64,000 bases of DNA from Dryomyza anilis (lineage: Eukaryota > Arthropoda > Insecta > Diptera > Dryomyzidae). The notes under the pieces are model-generated. The model worked only from the letters and a program-made list of their open reading frames with translations, searched no databases and was not told where the DNA came from. The DNA is taken from assembly GCA_951804985.1 (NCBI GenBank), contig OX638135.1:12088051-12152050 (forward strand), written 5' to 3'. The translations under genes were made by a program, and so were the position numbers. Of the stretch, positions 53,441 to 63,835 are shown piece after piece (the first letter of the stretch is position 1; the number at the start of each line of letters is the position of its first letter).

Positions 53441-54495
53441 GCGATGGATGGGACAGGGCTACTCGAAACAAGCGTCCTGTGATATCAACTACAGCTGCCA
53501 TGCGGAGAGACACGAATTTGGAAGTGGATTCATGGTCGCCAAGGGACTCCGCAACCTTGTCTGTAGGTTCACGCCCATGGACGAAAAGCTGGCAACAATC
53601 CGCATCAAGGCTAAATATTTCCACATCAACCTAATTAGTGCTCACGCTCCGACGAACGGGAAAGATGACGAGACAAAAGAACGCTTCAACGAGCGCCTAG
53701 ACAACGCATACGAGCGCTGCCCCCGTCACGCTATCAAAATCGTGCTAGGCGATTTTAACGCCAATTGTCCCACAATCGGAAAATTTATTATATGCCAACA
53801 CTTCCGATAACGGAACGAGGCTAATCGACTTCGCCGCAGCACGAAACATGGTAGTTAGTAGCACTAGATTCGAACATTTCGATATCCACAAGGCCACATG
53901 GTTGTCGCCCGATCAAAAAACTCGAAACCAAATTGATCACGTTGTGATTGACGGAAGGCACGCTTCGAACGTGATGGACGTACGCACTATCCGAGGTGTC
54001 AATATGGACTCGGACCATTACCCTGTAGTAGCCCAGGTCCGCATACGCTTAAGCGCTGCGAAGAACGTACGGAACCAAACGCAGAGAAAGCTACACGTCG
54101 GAAAGCTGCAATCACAACAGCCATCGCAAGTCTTTTCCACTCGACTTTCACACCTGCTTAGACAAAACACTCCTCCTCTCGATGATATAAGCGCGCAGTG
54201 GAACCACATCTCCTGCTCTATGCGTACGGCTGCCGAAGAGGTGCTTGGATTCCAACGCCCCCTGAGGAATCAGTGGTATGACCAAGAGTGTCGCGCGGTC
54301 ACTGCAGAGAAAGACGCTGCGTACAAATCCACCCTGCTGTCAGTAGCTACGCGAGCAGCGAAAGAGCGATACAAAGTGAAGATAAAGGAAGAGAGACGTC
54401 TTTTCATGCGTAAAAAAGCGAGGCAGAAAGACATGTGTATGAGGAAATGGAGCATGGGGACAGGAATACTGCTCGAACATTTTTCGAAAAAATAA
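53441..54495 (+). pseudogene. RTE endonuclease and linker, frameshifted
   Basis: MRWMGQGYSKQASC starts after the usual first Asn/Glu motifs, which are lost. Then come FGSGFMVAKGLRNL, INLISAHAPTNGKDDETKE, IKIVLGDFNANC (Asp/Asn motif). After a shift near 53780: RLIDFAAARNMVVSSTRFEH, IHKATWLSPDQKTRNQIDH and NMDSDHYPVVAQVR, the SDH motif. A basic linker follows (RYKVKIKEERRLFMRKKAR). This kind of protein is often annotated as craniofacial development protein 2-like by mistake. Confidence 0.75.
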
Positions 54496-54599
54496 GACGC
54501 CTAGCCGGAGATTGAAAATCCGGAGCCTCTTCTTGTAAAGATGAGAACGGGAATCTAGTCAAAGATATCCAGAGCACACTGACCGGCAACCCCAGTACT

Positions 54600-55500
54600 T
54601 GATGACGACGTTGAGATTGCGCCACCCGACCATGAAGAGGTCAGAACAGCCATTGCTCGGTTGAAAAACAAGAAAGTCGCAGGTGCTGATGGCTTGCCTG
54701 CTGAATTGTTTAAGACCGGAGGAGAAGAGCTAATAGAGAGCATGCACGAGCTCGTAAGCAGAATATGGTCGGATGAAAGCATGTCAAGTGACTAGAACCT
54801 CAGTGTACTCTGCCCAATCTTTAAGAAAGGGGATCCAACTATCTGCGCCAACTACCGTGGGATCAGCCTACTCAATATCGCATACAAGGTTCTATCGAGC
54901 GTATTATGTGAAAGACTGAAGCCCATTGTCAACAGACTTATAAGTGCGGCTTCAGACCTGGAAAGTCCACCATAGACCAGATTTTCACATTGCGCCTAAT
55001 CCAGGACCCTAGAAAAACAGATCGACACATACCACCTATTGGTCGACTATAAAGCCGACTTCGACACTCCGATAAGGGAAAGATTATACCGCAATGTCTG
55101 AGTTCGGTATACCTACGAAACTTGTAAGGCTTTGCAGGATGACCCTGAGCAACACACGTTGCTCAGTGGGAATAGGAAAAGACCTCTCCGAGCCATTTCA
55201 TACCGAACGAGGTTTCAGACAGGGTGACTCCCTATCGTGCGACTTTTTTAACTTATTGATGGAGAAAATAGTTCGATCTGCCGAACTCCGTCAAAGCGGC
55301 ACTATCCTCAACAAAAGTGTCATGCTGCTCGCATATGCCGACGATATTGATATCATTGGCAGGAGCACTCAGCGCAGCATACTCCAGATTGGAGAAAGAG
55401 TTGCGTCGAATGGGTCTAGCGATGAACGAGGACAAGACGAAGTTCCTTGTGTCAACAAGCAAAAAAGAGTCCGTGCGTCTTGGACAAAAAGCTGATTTTG
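54600..55500 (+). pseudogene. RTE reverse transcriptase, frameshifted
   Basis: Across frames: PPDHEEVRTAIARLKNKKVA, GADGLPAELFKTGGEEL, LCPIFKKGDPTICANYRGIS, LLNIAYKVLSSVLCERL, then after damage SEFGIPTKLVRLCRMTLSNT, RGFRQGDSLSCDFFNLLME and the active site LLAYADDIDIIG. 'RQGD.LS...FN' is the RTE/R2-type form of RT block 4. Block A (FDS) is corrupted at about 55055 ('YKADFDTP'). Confidence 0.75.
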
Positions 55501-56126
55501 ACACCCACAAGTTCGACATTGTGAAGGACTTCGTCTATCTGGGATCCAGCATAAACAGCAACAACGATGTCAGCCTGGAGATCAAACGGAGAAAACCTCT
55601 TGCCAACAGGTGCTACTTTCGGCTCAGTAGGCAATTGAGAAGTAGAGCCTTCTCTCGCCGTACAAAAATAACGCTCTACAAGACACTCATCATGCCCGTC
55701 CTATTTAATGGTGTAGAAACATGGACGCTGGCCTCCACCGACGAGATAGTACTGGGAGCGTTCGAGAGAAAGATTCTCCGTAAAATCTTTGACCCTATCT
55801 GCTTTGCTAACGAGTATCGAATCAGGATGAACCATGAGCTGTATGAGTTATTCGACGACATTGACATAGTCAAGCGCATCAAGATCCAGCAGCTTCGCTG
55901 GCTATGTCATATCGAACGAAGGGATGAAAATACACCAGCCAAGAAGGTGCTTGAATCGAAACTTGAAGGTGGACAGCGTAGAAGAGGGCGACCAAATCTG
56001 CGTTGGAAAGATCAAGTTGAGGACAACCTGGCAACGCTTGGTATTTCTTACTGGCGTCAGCGCGCGCAAAGCAGATCCGACTGGCGCGGCTTCATCTCAG
56101 CGGTCAAAATCGAGCCACGGTTCTAA
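55490..56126 (+). pseudogene. RTE ORF C-terminal domain
   Basis: Open and well kept: DFVYLGSSINSNNDVSLEIK, YKTLIMPVLFNGVETWTL, ERKILRKIFDPICF, LRWLCHIERRDENTPAKKVL, RRRGRPNLRWKDQVEDNLAT, ending WRGFISAVKIEPRF and TAA. This is the usual tail of RTE polyproteins ('YLG..I......EI..R', 'GRP..RW.D.V'). Confidence 0.8.
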
Positions 56127-56149
56127 GGGCCATTTAAGCAAGCAAGCAA

Positions 56150-56428
56150 GTATTTGAACATAAGTGGTCGGTTTTTAGGTCACAATAGACCGATCATTCC
56201 AATTTTCTTGTTCAGACAGCTTAGATATATAAGTAATCTAAATGTAAAGTTTCATTGAAAAAGCTATTCTACTTTTTCTGTAATCGTGATTTCAACAGAC
56301 AGGTAGAGGGACAGATAGACGGACATCGCTAAATCGACTCAGGAGATCATGCTGATTAAGAATATATATTCTTTTCCATACCGGTAGTGCTTCCTTCTGG
56401 GTGTTACAAACGGCGTACTAAACTGAAA
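56150..56428 (-). mobile_element. Mini-me-like repeat, type 2, head side (split by RTE)
   Basis: GTATTTGAACATAAGTGGTC, GACAGATAGACGGACATCG, GATCATGCTGATTAAGAATA, TTCTGGGTGTTACAAACGGC. The element head is cut by the TIR element that starts at 56431. About 240 bp expected between this and 53440 are missing. Confidence 0.7.
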
Positions 56429-56430
56429 AT

Positions 56431-57804
56431 ACACGGAGGGAAATAAAATTCTAAAACTCGAGAAGAATTCGGTTAGAAAGAATAATGGAAGAATTTGATA
56501 ATTATCAATAAAATACTACTAAAATTCAAGAATTTGTCATCTGAATATTAATATAGTAAATTATTAATATAGTAAATTATAGTAAAAAAGTAAATAAATT
56601 TTATTATTCTGGATTTTCATAACTTAATTAATTGATTATTAAAAACCAAAAAGAACACGCAAAATTGTTGATGTATTCTTCTCTTAAATATTAGCACGTA
56701 TGCTTTGTATTGCGAGGCCACCATTTGTTTGTTAGTCTGCTTGTTTGTCTGTTGAAAGTTTCTAGATATTCAGACATTATGTTCTTAGGTATCAAAAAAG
56801 TAACTAAGTACAATTTGTCTGGATTGTAGATGTTTTTTTCTTAGGTATCAAAAAACGGCATGATATGCAATGTTTGAATGTGTGTGTTTTCACGAATAGA
56901 ATAACAAGAGACAGCCAGACCAGCAAGCGTCTGTGTATGTATGAATTTTAAAGATATAAAAATAGAAAAAACGAACTTTCCTAAGAATGTTGGTATAGTT
57001 TCAGTTCGTAAACACAAATTGGGATTAAATTTCGCATAAATACCAAGTTGATTTCATTCCATTGTTATCTAAATACACAATACAATGCTTATGGGTAACT
57101 TGCATAAGGTTTATACATAACTAATGGTAGATGCAACAGAAGATGAGAAAGTGTATAAGCTAAGTAAACGGTTTCAGAATAATATACATAGATTAAATTA
57201 AATTCCAATAATAATACAAATAAACATAAACAATTAAATTAAGTATTCAAAGAAGTCATTTAATATACAAAAATAGAAAGAGGTAATAAAATTCTTAATA
57301 AACATTAAATTACCTAAACAATATATATGTTTTTATGTTAGCTTCGAAATAATTTCTTTTAGTTACTTTCAACATATCGACAGACAGACACACGAACAAA
57401 CAGATGGCCCTGACAGACGGACAACGCAAAACAGAATATAATAGCGACAAAGAAAGATCGTAAAAACAACAACAACGAAAACGTGTTCATTCCATTTTGG
57501 AACGAAAACAACAACATGTTTGATACTAAGAAATTAATAAGTGAATTCAAGAATAATTCTACTTAGTTACTTTGTGATACCTAAGAAATTAATAACTGAA
57601 TTCAAGACTTATTCTACTTAGTTACTTTTTTTGATACCTAAGAAATTAATAACTGAATTCAAGAATAATTCAAGAATAATTAGTTACTGTTTTTGAAAAC
57701 TAAGAAAATCCATTTCTTGAAATTAAGATTTTTCCGGTTTAGATGTATATTACTCCGTATACTTCTTGATTCCTACTGGATTTTAGAACTTTTTCCCTCC
57801 GCGT
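56431..57804. mobile_element. TIR element with repeated subterminal units
   Basis: Ends ACACGGAGGGAAATAAAATT (56431) and, read inward from 57804, ACGCGGAGGGAAAAAGTTC. The right part holds three tandem units of about 60 bp (57524-57700; TACCTAAGAAATTAATAACT, GAATTCAAGAATAATTC). The left part has the same words inverted (TTCTTAGGTATCAAAAAAGT at 56781 and TTCTTAGGTATCAAAAAACG at 56841). No transposase frame. Confidence 0.6.
57524..57700 (+). repeat. Three tandem copies of a ~60-bp unit
   Basis: Each unit runs CTAAGAAATTAATAA.TGAATTCAAGA...TACTTAGTTACTTT..TGATAC, with small length differences in the T run. Confidence 0.8.
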
Positions 57805-57889
57805 ACACAGTGTATAATAGACTCCTGATTAAATTTCTTTTCGTTTGGGTACCCACACTTGTATCTATATATTATTCGTGTATAAAATG

Positions 57890-58080
57890 AACTCAGTTGT
57901 TAAAACTAAAAAGGGTCCTGAGGTTACTGGGGTTATCGGATCATGAACATAATAACATATTAGTCGTAAGATCAAAATCTTACATTTCAATACCTACATG
58001 TTCATATAGGTAGGTGTATAAGGTTTCGATTTATCTGGGGTACCAGAAGTCCGACCGAGCCCCAATTTAGTCCGGGACAC
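57890..58080 (-). mobile_element. Diverged relative of the Mini-me-like body
   Basis: TACCTACATGTTCATATAGG, TAGGTGTATAAGGTTTCGAT and ACCAGAAGTC parallel type 2 (TACCCATATTTACAAATGGG, TAGGTGTACCGAATTTCGAT, CCACAAGTC). An older or third subfamily. Confidence 0.4.
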
Positions 58081-59439
58081 AAACATTGGGGATAGTTTGA
58101 AGAAAAAATATTTTTTAAAGCATAAAATGTGTACCAATTTTACCATTTGTACCAAACTTAAAGTTTGATATTTAACCTAGTTTTTTTGTACCATTTATTC
58201 AAGAATTAAAAGGTAATAGTTACTTCACCAATTATTAAATTAATTTACAACAGTTTTTTTTTAATTTCAAAAATACTAAAAACGTAAAAATCGGATTATA
58301 AATCGTCGTTATAGAACTAAAAGTCATCAAATATTTTTCTTTCAATATCGATTTTTTTTTGTTAATAACTTCTTCAATTATAATTTGAAACAATCATAAC
58401 CTTTTAGCGCAGTGCCGATTGGACATACTTAAAAACTATATTTTGTGAATATTTGATTTTTAATTATGAAAATACACCAACACATCTAAAACTAGAATTG
58501 TCGAACTTTTATCAAACTTTCAAAAAAGGTATTTGGACTTATAGTTGTACAACGAAGATATACAAAAAATATGTATATTTTTAAAAACTATGGCGCATTA
58601 GTATAGACAATTTAAAGTCATATTTAAATTCAAAATCATCTATTTGACAATTTATTCTATACAAAAATTCTAAAAAAGTCGATTTTTTTTTAAGTCGAAT
58701 TATTAAAGTTGTCTAAACTTGTCTATGGTTATGCGCCTATAATGATTAAATTCGATTTAATATTTATACCCCGAGACAACATTTATGTCATTTTTCAGGA
58801 ATATTTCCGGCCAACACACAGATAAATGGAATATTTTGGGAAGTGTATAGCAGGTTGTAAAATTTTGTGGAATTTTAATGACAGATTCACGGCATATTTT
58901 GGGATCGGGCAGTTCGGGCAGACAGCTTGTAATACAAACTCCGCCTATCTCTTTTTAAAATATGTCGAAAAAATATTTCGAAACTGCCTCGACCCTGCCC
59001 AGAATTTTTGTATAGATATAGATATAGATATAGATATAGATCTCAAAATATTTAAAACTCGAATTGTGTATTCTTCAGAATCTTTGTCAAAATACAATGC
59101 ATATTCGTAGACAATTTAAAGTCAACTTTAAAATAAAATTTACCCGCTATTTTGGACAATTTTAACAAAGATTAAAATGTCAAAAAAAAATTTATAAGTC
59201 GCAAAATTTTAAAAAAGCGAACAATTAAAAAGGTAATTTACAGAATATAAGTAATCTAGAAATAGTTAGTAATTTTTACATAAAGGCGCAATGTATAAAA
59301 GCTCAAAAAAGCGTAAACTATTCAAATAACAATCAAAATTAAAACAGCGCATAACTTACAGAATTTTATCGTCTTTACAAGCGCAAAATTATCAAAACAA
59401 ACACAAAATGAAAATGACGCATATATATTCTGTAAATGA
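58081..59439. other. AT-rich spacer with a hexamer microsatellite
   Basis: No gene recognised. The frame at 58826-59110 contains the translated microsatellite (DIDIDID). Confidence 0.35.
59011..59042 (+). repeat. (TAGATA)n microsatellite
   Basis: About five perfect TAGATA hexamers. Confidence 0.9.
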
Positions 59440-60330
59440 ATTGTTTTTTTTTTTTAATTTGGCGCCTTTTTCTATATATTGCGATCTTTTTAAAAGCCGC
59501 AAACATTCTGCATTTTTCCATTTTGTGTTTATTTTTTGAAAATTTACCGCGTTTCTCTGTAGTTTCCGGTCTTTTAAAAAGGCCTAAAAATTCTGAATAT
59601 TAGGCGCATTTGCAATTTTATGCTTTTTAGAAAATTTTCCGCCTTTTCTATATTTAACGCTAACGGGTTGTATTTTTTTTTTAACTTTTCGACTTTCTCT
59701 ATTTATTGCGATCTTTTAGACAGGCTCAAAATTTCTATAAATTTTGAGCCTTTTCCATTTTGGTATGTTTTGGAAATTTGGGACTATTTCAATATTTTGC
59801 ACCATTCTGTAGAAGCGCAAACATTTTGTAAATAAGGCGCATTTACAATTTTGCGCCTTTCTCTATATATATTTTGCGCCTTTCTCTATATTTTCGCTCT
59901 TCTATAGAGGCGCAAACATTTTGTAAATAAAGCAAATGCGCCTCAAATTACGCGCATCTGCAATTTTATGCTTTTTTTTGAAAATTTTGCGCCCTTCTTT
60001 AGAGGCGCAAACATTTTGTAAATAAGGCGCATTTGCAATTTTATGCTTTTTAGAAAATTTTTCGCCTTTCTCAATATTTTGCGCCCTTCTGTAGAGGGGC
60101 AGACATTTTGTAAATTAGGCGCATTTGCAATTTTATGCTTTTTTGAGAATTTTGCGCCTTTCTTATATTTTGCGCCATTCGCCAACATTTTGTAAATAAG
60201 GCTCATTTGCAATTTTATGATTTTTAGCAAATTTTTTTTTTTTTAATTCTGAATTCTGAATATTATGCGCCTTTTTTTATGTTGTGTTTTTTTGAAAATT
60301 TGTTTGAAAAATTCAAAAGTGCGCCTTTTT
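59440..60330. repeat. Satellite-like degenerate tandem array, unit ~75-115 bp
   Basis: The phrase GGCGCATTTGCAATTTTATG or a close variant recurs at about 59602, 59836, 59951, 60026, 60117 and 60200. It alternates with TTTTGCGCCTTTCTCTATAT and GAGGCGCAAACATTTTGTAA. The frame on the minus strand (60230-59943) is a repeat translation. Confidence 0.75.
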
Positions 60331-60331
60331 T

Positions 60332-60343
60332 GGGGGGGGGGGG
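60332..60343. repeat. Run of 12 G followed by a C-rich complement
   Basis: G12, then TAAGATCGCCCCCCTGGATC. The G and C runs can pair. GCGGATCCAGGGGG-type ends are frequent at insect transposon termini, so this may be one end of an element that includes the array on its left. Confidence 0.5.
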
Positions 60344-60820
60344 TAAGATCGCCCCCCTGGATCCGCGCTTGGCTTCTGCCCGTAGATACCCACGCATAGC
60401 ACTCTATTGCCCGCGTACTTAGTCGCGGGCAGGAGAGTTGGGCATTCCTACCATACATAACTACTGTATGATTCGCGGACACGCAGTTTGAAAGTTTACT
60501 AAACTTTTTTTTATTACATGCAATTACTAGTAACATTTTATGCAATTATTTATTGCAATTATCTGAAAAACCATACCCACGAATGACACAGAAATAAGAA
60601 TATTTTGTTTCTATCTATATATGATAACTTATTTATCCATATTAAATCAACCGCTAACAGCGTCGTCGGTTACCGGTGAATGTTCTCCAAGTGTAGGTGC
60701 ACTCCAAGTGGAGTGCGCTCCGGTGCAGTTGTATATAAATTTGACGATGACAACGCCGGAGCAGTTGTCAACGTTGTCAATATTGACTGGAGTGCGTTCC
60801 GGTGCAGTTGAATAAAAAAC
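60344..60820. other. GC-richer spacer with a 22-bp direct repeat
   Basis: GGAGTGCGCTCCGGTGCAGT (60709) recurs as GGAGTGCGTTCCGGTGCAGT (60789). No gene. Confidence 0.4.
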
Positions 60821-60904
60821 TTTTTTTTTTTACAGATTAACCAACACTCAGGGGATGCCCCCTATTTATGTAAAGCACAGTGTTGATCGTAGGAAAGGAT
60901 TAGG

Positions 60905-61345
60905 GTTTGAGAAAGGGAGGAAAGATGAGGTAGTGTCGGTGAATATTTGTTTTGAATATCAAAACTGTAGGGAAAAACAGACGCAGGGAGATTGTTCCAC
61001 AAACGAATCGTGCGACTGAATAACGAATTATCTCTTTAATGCGTGGTTCTGTTGAGAGCTGAGTGGACTACGAAGGGGTGGGCTTGGTTCGATGCCCGAG
61101 TAGAACGAGAGAACACACGACCTGGAATCAGACCATGTATCTCCCTCGAACACTTACCATTGTAATACCTATAAAACAGGCTTACACACCCAACGGTCCT
61201 TCGGTGCTCAAGAGAGCCAATAGAGGATGAAATATTTTCATCCCCTATTAAATATTATGCACGTTGTTGGATTCGGTCCAGAAACTCCAAAGAAGATTTA
61301 GAAGCCCCCACCCATATGTGCGAGTCTTGCTTGCATTAAAATCAA
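60905..61345 (-). pseudogene. Jockey-type ORF2 C-terminal domain, copy 2
   Basis: Readable on the minus strand as LEFLDRIQQRA, HRRTVGCVSLFYRYYNGKCS, HPFVVHSALNRTTH and RTIRLWNNLPASVFP, with several frame breaks. Homologous to 25295-25695. Confidence 0.6.
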
Positions 61346-61372
61346 CTCTATTTGCAAGACCCCACTCGGGGA

Positions 61373-61794
61373 TTAATTAAAATCATTGTTGAGTGTGTCA
61401 TTCATAATGCGTCTTTTACTCTCAATCTCCAAAGAGTTTGGGCGCTTATTGAACGAATATGAATGACAAATGTTACTGTCATCTGCAAAGGAATGAATTG
61501 GGTTCTGGGTCAATGCCAGAAGGTCATTGATAAATACCAGAAATAGGGACGGGGATAGGAAGGAACCCTGCGGAACTCCAGAATTGATGGAATGTTGTTC
61601 TGAAAAAACACCATCCATCGCAACTCGTATTGAACGTATTGATTGCACTCTGCAAACAGCTCAATATAACAGCCCTCCTGTGTTGGAAGACCCGAGTCGC
61701 TTAACCAAGTGGCGTTGTGCACATTTAAATCGCCGGCAACAACAATTTTACTGCTTGGAAATTGCTACAATATATTTGAGATCGAATCAGATAA
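61373..61794 (-). pseudogene. Jockey-type endonuclease/RT fusion remnant
   Basis: The minus-strand reading goes from VAGDLNVHNATWLSDSGLP (endonuclease) through a shared EGCYIELFAECNQ to MDGVFSEQHSINSGVPQGSF and IHSFADDSNICHS. About 300 residues between the two domains are lost. The FADD box is RT block 5. Confidence 0.65.
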
Positions 61795-61919
61795 GACGTT
61801 GTGTATCAACATGACTTTATATCGGTTTGTAGTATATTATTGATTTTTGATCTTTTATTACATGGAAATGCAAAAAATCAGAAGATTTAAATATATTATA
61901 TTAAAAAAAATGCGGAGAA

Positions 61920-62132
61920 TTCAAATTGTGGGATAACTTCACAAATTATGGGATAACTCTAATTCGCCGCGATTCGCTATCTTCACACCAGTCTGGCATA
62001 CATTACTTTGATAAGGGACATCAAATAACTAAAGAATTATTTGATAACGGATATTTCTTGCTTGCATATGATTTAACACCAGATCATAACAATAACTCAC
62101 ACTGCGGAAACTTAATAAATCAGCGTACAATA
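61920..62132 (+). pseudogene. F54H12.2-like (capsid-like) protein, C-terminal part, 5' half
   Basis: The frame contains YFDKGHQITKELFDNGYFLL followed by AYDLTPDHNNN and CGNLINQ. The 'GY.L.A.DLTPD' and 'GNL' motifs are those of the F54H12.2-like family, predicted proteins scattered through invertebrate genomes and, as I recall, thought to be capsid-like proteins of Polinton-type elements. That link is from memory and unverified. Everything upstream (most of the expected several hundred residues) is missing; the jockey copy lies immediately to the left. An 808-bp MITE interrupts the frame at 62133. Confidence 0.55.
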
Positions 62133-62940
62133 CACACACAAAAATATTAGCCTGGCGTTCAGTTGTTTCATCGAATATTCATTTGCATCTACCAAATGTA
62201 GTCAGCCTCAACTGAAATTCATTTATGGTAAACAATAGTATGAAGCGTAACCAACTATTAGTTGAAGCAACTCCAACATTGATTGAGGAAACAAACTTTT
62301 TACGTCAACTACGGCAACTAAATTCAAAATGAAACAAAATAAAATAAATATTGGTTGTAGCAACCAATATTTATTTGATTCAACTGCGAAATCAGTTGTC
62401 TTGTATAAAAGCAATGCCAAAGCAGGACAACATCAGTCGCACAAGCTTCAGATTTTTTCACTCGTTTTTTTGTGTGCTACGGACAGCGCGTGCCACGTGT
62501 AAAACAATATTGGAATTGTTTTAAGACTTGTTCGTTTTTACTGTTGAGTTTTTTCATGCCCAAATACACTTTCTTCAACCAGAGACATACTATTATACAG
62601 AGTACTTGCTATTGTGTTTCTATATTCTATATATATGCAGCCCTAGCGCCCCAACGTGTTGCAAACACGAAGTCAGCAGCACAGCAATTCATCGGCCATT
62701 TCCGATTTCGGGAACGCTGTTGTGATGCTGACTTCGTGTTTGCAACACGTTCGAGCGCTAGGGTTAGGTATAATTAAATTGGCTACCACAACTAAACAAA
62801 TTGGTTGTGTCAATTGTATTTATTAGTTGTGTGAACTGATACGCGGTGTTGCAACAACTAAATCAGTCAAATGTTGACAGAACTAATTAAATCGGTTGGC
62901 AAAAAAAGACGGTTGCCCCAACTAATTCGTTCTTTGGGTG
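62133..62940. mobile_element. 808-bp MITE with TA target duplication, inside the capsid-like gene
   Basis: TA at 62131-62132 and 62941-62942. Ends CACACACAAAAATATT and TTCGTTCTTTGGGTG are inverted only loosely. The interrupted protein frame continues on the far side in register, which supports these exact borders. It contains GGTTGTAGCAACCAATAT and AACTAATTC-type words and a strong hairpin at 62641-62763. A relative is at 43680. Confidence 0.65.
62641..62763. repeat. 38-bp-arm hairpin inside the MITE
   Basis: The left arm (62641-62678) contains AACGTGTTGCAAACACGAAG. The right arm (62726-62763) is its complement with 2 mismatches in 38. The 47-base loop also has ACAGC/GCTGT near its base. GC content is higher than the surroundings. 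Confidence 0.9.
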
Positions 62941-63086
62941 TACGAATTGAAGTTCGTTTCAGTGAAGCACTTGCTGAAGCAATTACTTGTTTAGCATATT
63001 GTGAGTTTGATAGTATTTTGGAAATTGATAAAAATCGAATATATAATTTTATTAGCTTATCAATATCTTTGCATTCCTTGTCATAA
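62941..63086 (+). pseudogene. F54H12.2-like (capsid-like) protein, extreme C-terminus
   Basis: Reads RIEVRFSEALAEAITCLAYC then EFDSILEIDKNRIYNF to TAA at 63084-63086. '..RIE..F..AL......YAEFD...EID..R' is the conserved last block of the family. The overlapping frame on the minus strand (63121-62867) is its antisense. The gene is truncated and interrupted, so non-functional unless the MITE is excised; the 5' part is still missing. Confidence 0.6.
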
Positions 63087-63680
63087 TAATAGCAACCACA
63101 TGTATCTGGTCCATCCGTCATCTGTGGCCCGTGGACAGCTTTTGTAATGTACTCCGTGAATTGTTAACATTTTTCCATATACTGATAATGTTTACAATAA
63201 GGGATAAACTTAATAATTTCTTATTTATGATCATCCAATAAAAAATTATTAAATTATTTTAAAAACTTTTTTACTTTTATAACTTCAATAATATTTTTTT
63301 TTGTTCCAATCAAATTGTAATGTAGACGATAAATAAATTTTATTAAAATTTCGTTCCATTTATATATAATGGATATCTCTTTAAAATGAGTTAAAAAGTG
63401 AATTCCTCTAGTATAAATATAGTCAATTAAAATTTTAAAGAGAGTAAATAAATCTCAATACAAAAAACTCTATAAATAATACATAAACATAAATACGTTT
63501 GTAAATATTCTCATTCACAAAAAATGCTTACTGAAATACAATTATCCCCAACAACAACATATACTCTTTACGGCTAACATGCATATAATATGTATGTATG
63601 TATGTATCAACATTAACAAATTGTGTTAAAAAGTCATCCCACTGGCTCCATGCCATTATAATATATATAGTATACATCAA
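63087..63680. other. AT-rich spacer
   Basis: ATGTATGT microsatellite at 63592-63606. No gene. Confidence 0.3.
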
Positions 63681-63835
63681 GGATTGAAACCGTAACCGAA
63701 ACCGATATCCGTTTAAAACCGTTTCATTTTTAAAACCGAAACCGTAACTAAAACCGTTATACGAAAATCAGAAATACACCGATATCCAAAACCGAAATTA
63801 ACGGTTTCGGTTTTATCGCGGTTAAAACGGTTTTT
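63681..63835. repeat. AAACCG-rich array with inverted CGGTTT part
   Basis: Repeated AAACCGTAACC, AAACCGATATCC and AAAACCG words (63688-63795), followed by the inverse ACGGTTTCGGTTTTATCGCG and AAACGGTTT (63803-63831). It can form a hairpin. Such arrays occur at transposon ends in flies; class unknown. Confidence 0.5.

Larger units (their letters stand above)
53441..56149 (+). mobile_element. RTE-type non-LTR retrotransposon, 5'-truncated
   Basis: Domains in order: endonuclease (53441-54050), linker (54050-54490), RT (54600-55500), C-terminal region (55490-56126), then a very short 3' UTR ending in AAGCAAGCAAGCAAG (56131-56149). Short 3' UTRs and microsatellite tails are typical of RTE. The GC-richer body contrasts with the flanks. 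It is 5'-truncated inside the endonuclease and has several frameshifts. Confidence 0.8.
60821..61794 (-). mobile_element. Jockey-type non-LTR retrotransposon, copy 2, internally deleted
   Basis: A T11 run (poly-A on the minus strand) at 60821-60831, followed by the same 3' UTR as copy 1 (CACTCAGGGGATGCCCCC). C-terminal domain at 61345-60905, an RT fragment (61648-61373: SINSGVPQGSFLSPSLFLVF, HSFADDSNICHSY) and the endonuclease block GDLNVHNATWLSDSG near 61730. Unlike copy 1 it keeps the FADD catalytic box, but the region from endonuclease to RT block 3 is deleted. Confidence 0.75.

Noticed and set aside
59943..60230. Lys-rich 95-codon frame
   Set aside because: Translation of the satellite-like array; the protein repeats follow the DNA repeats.
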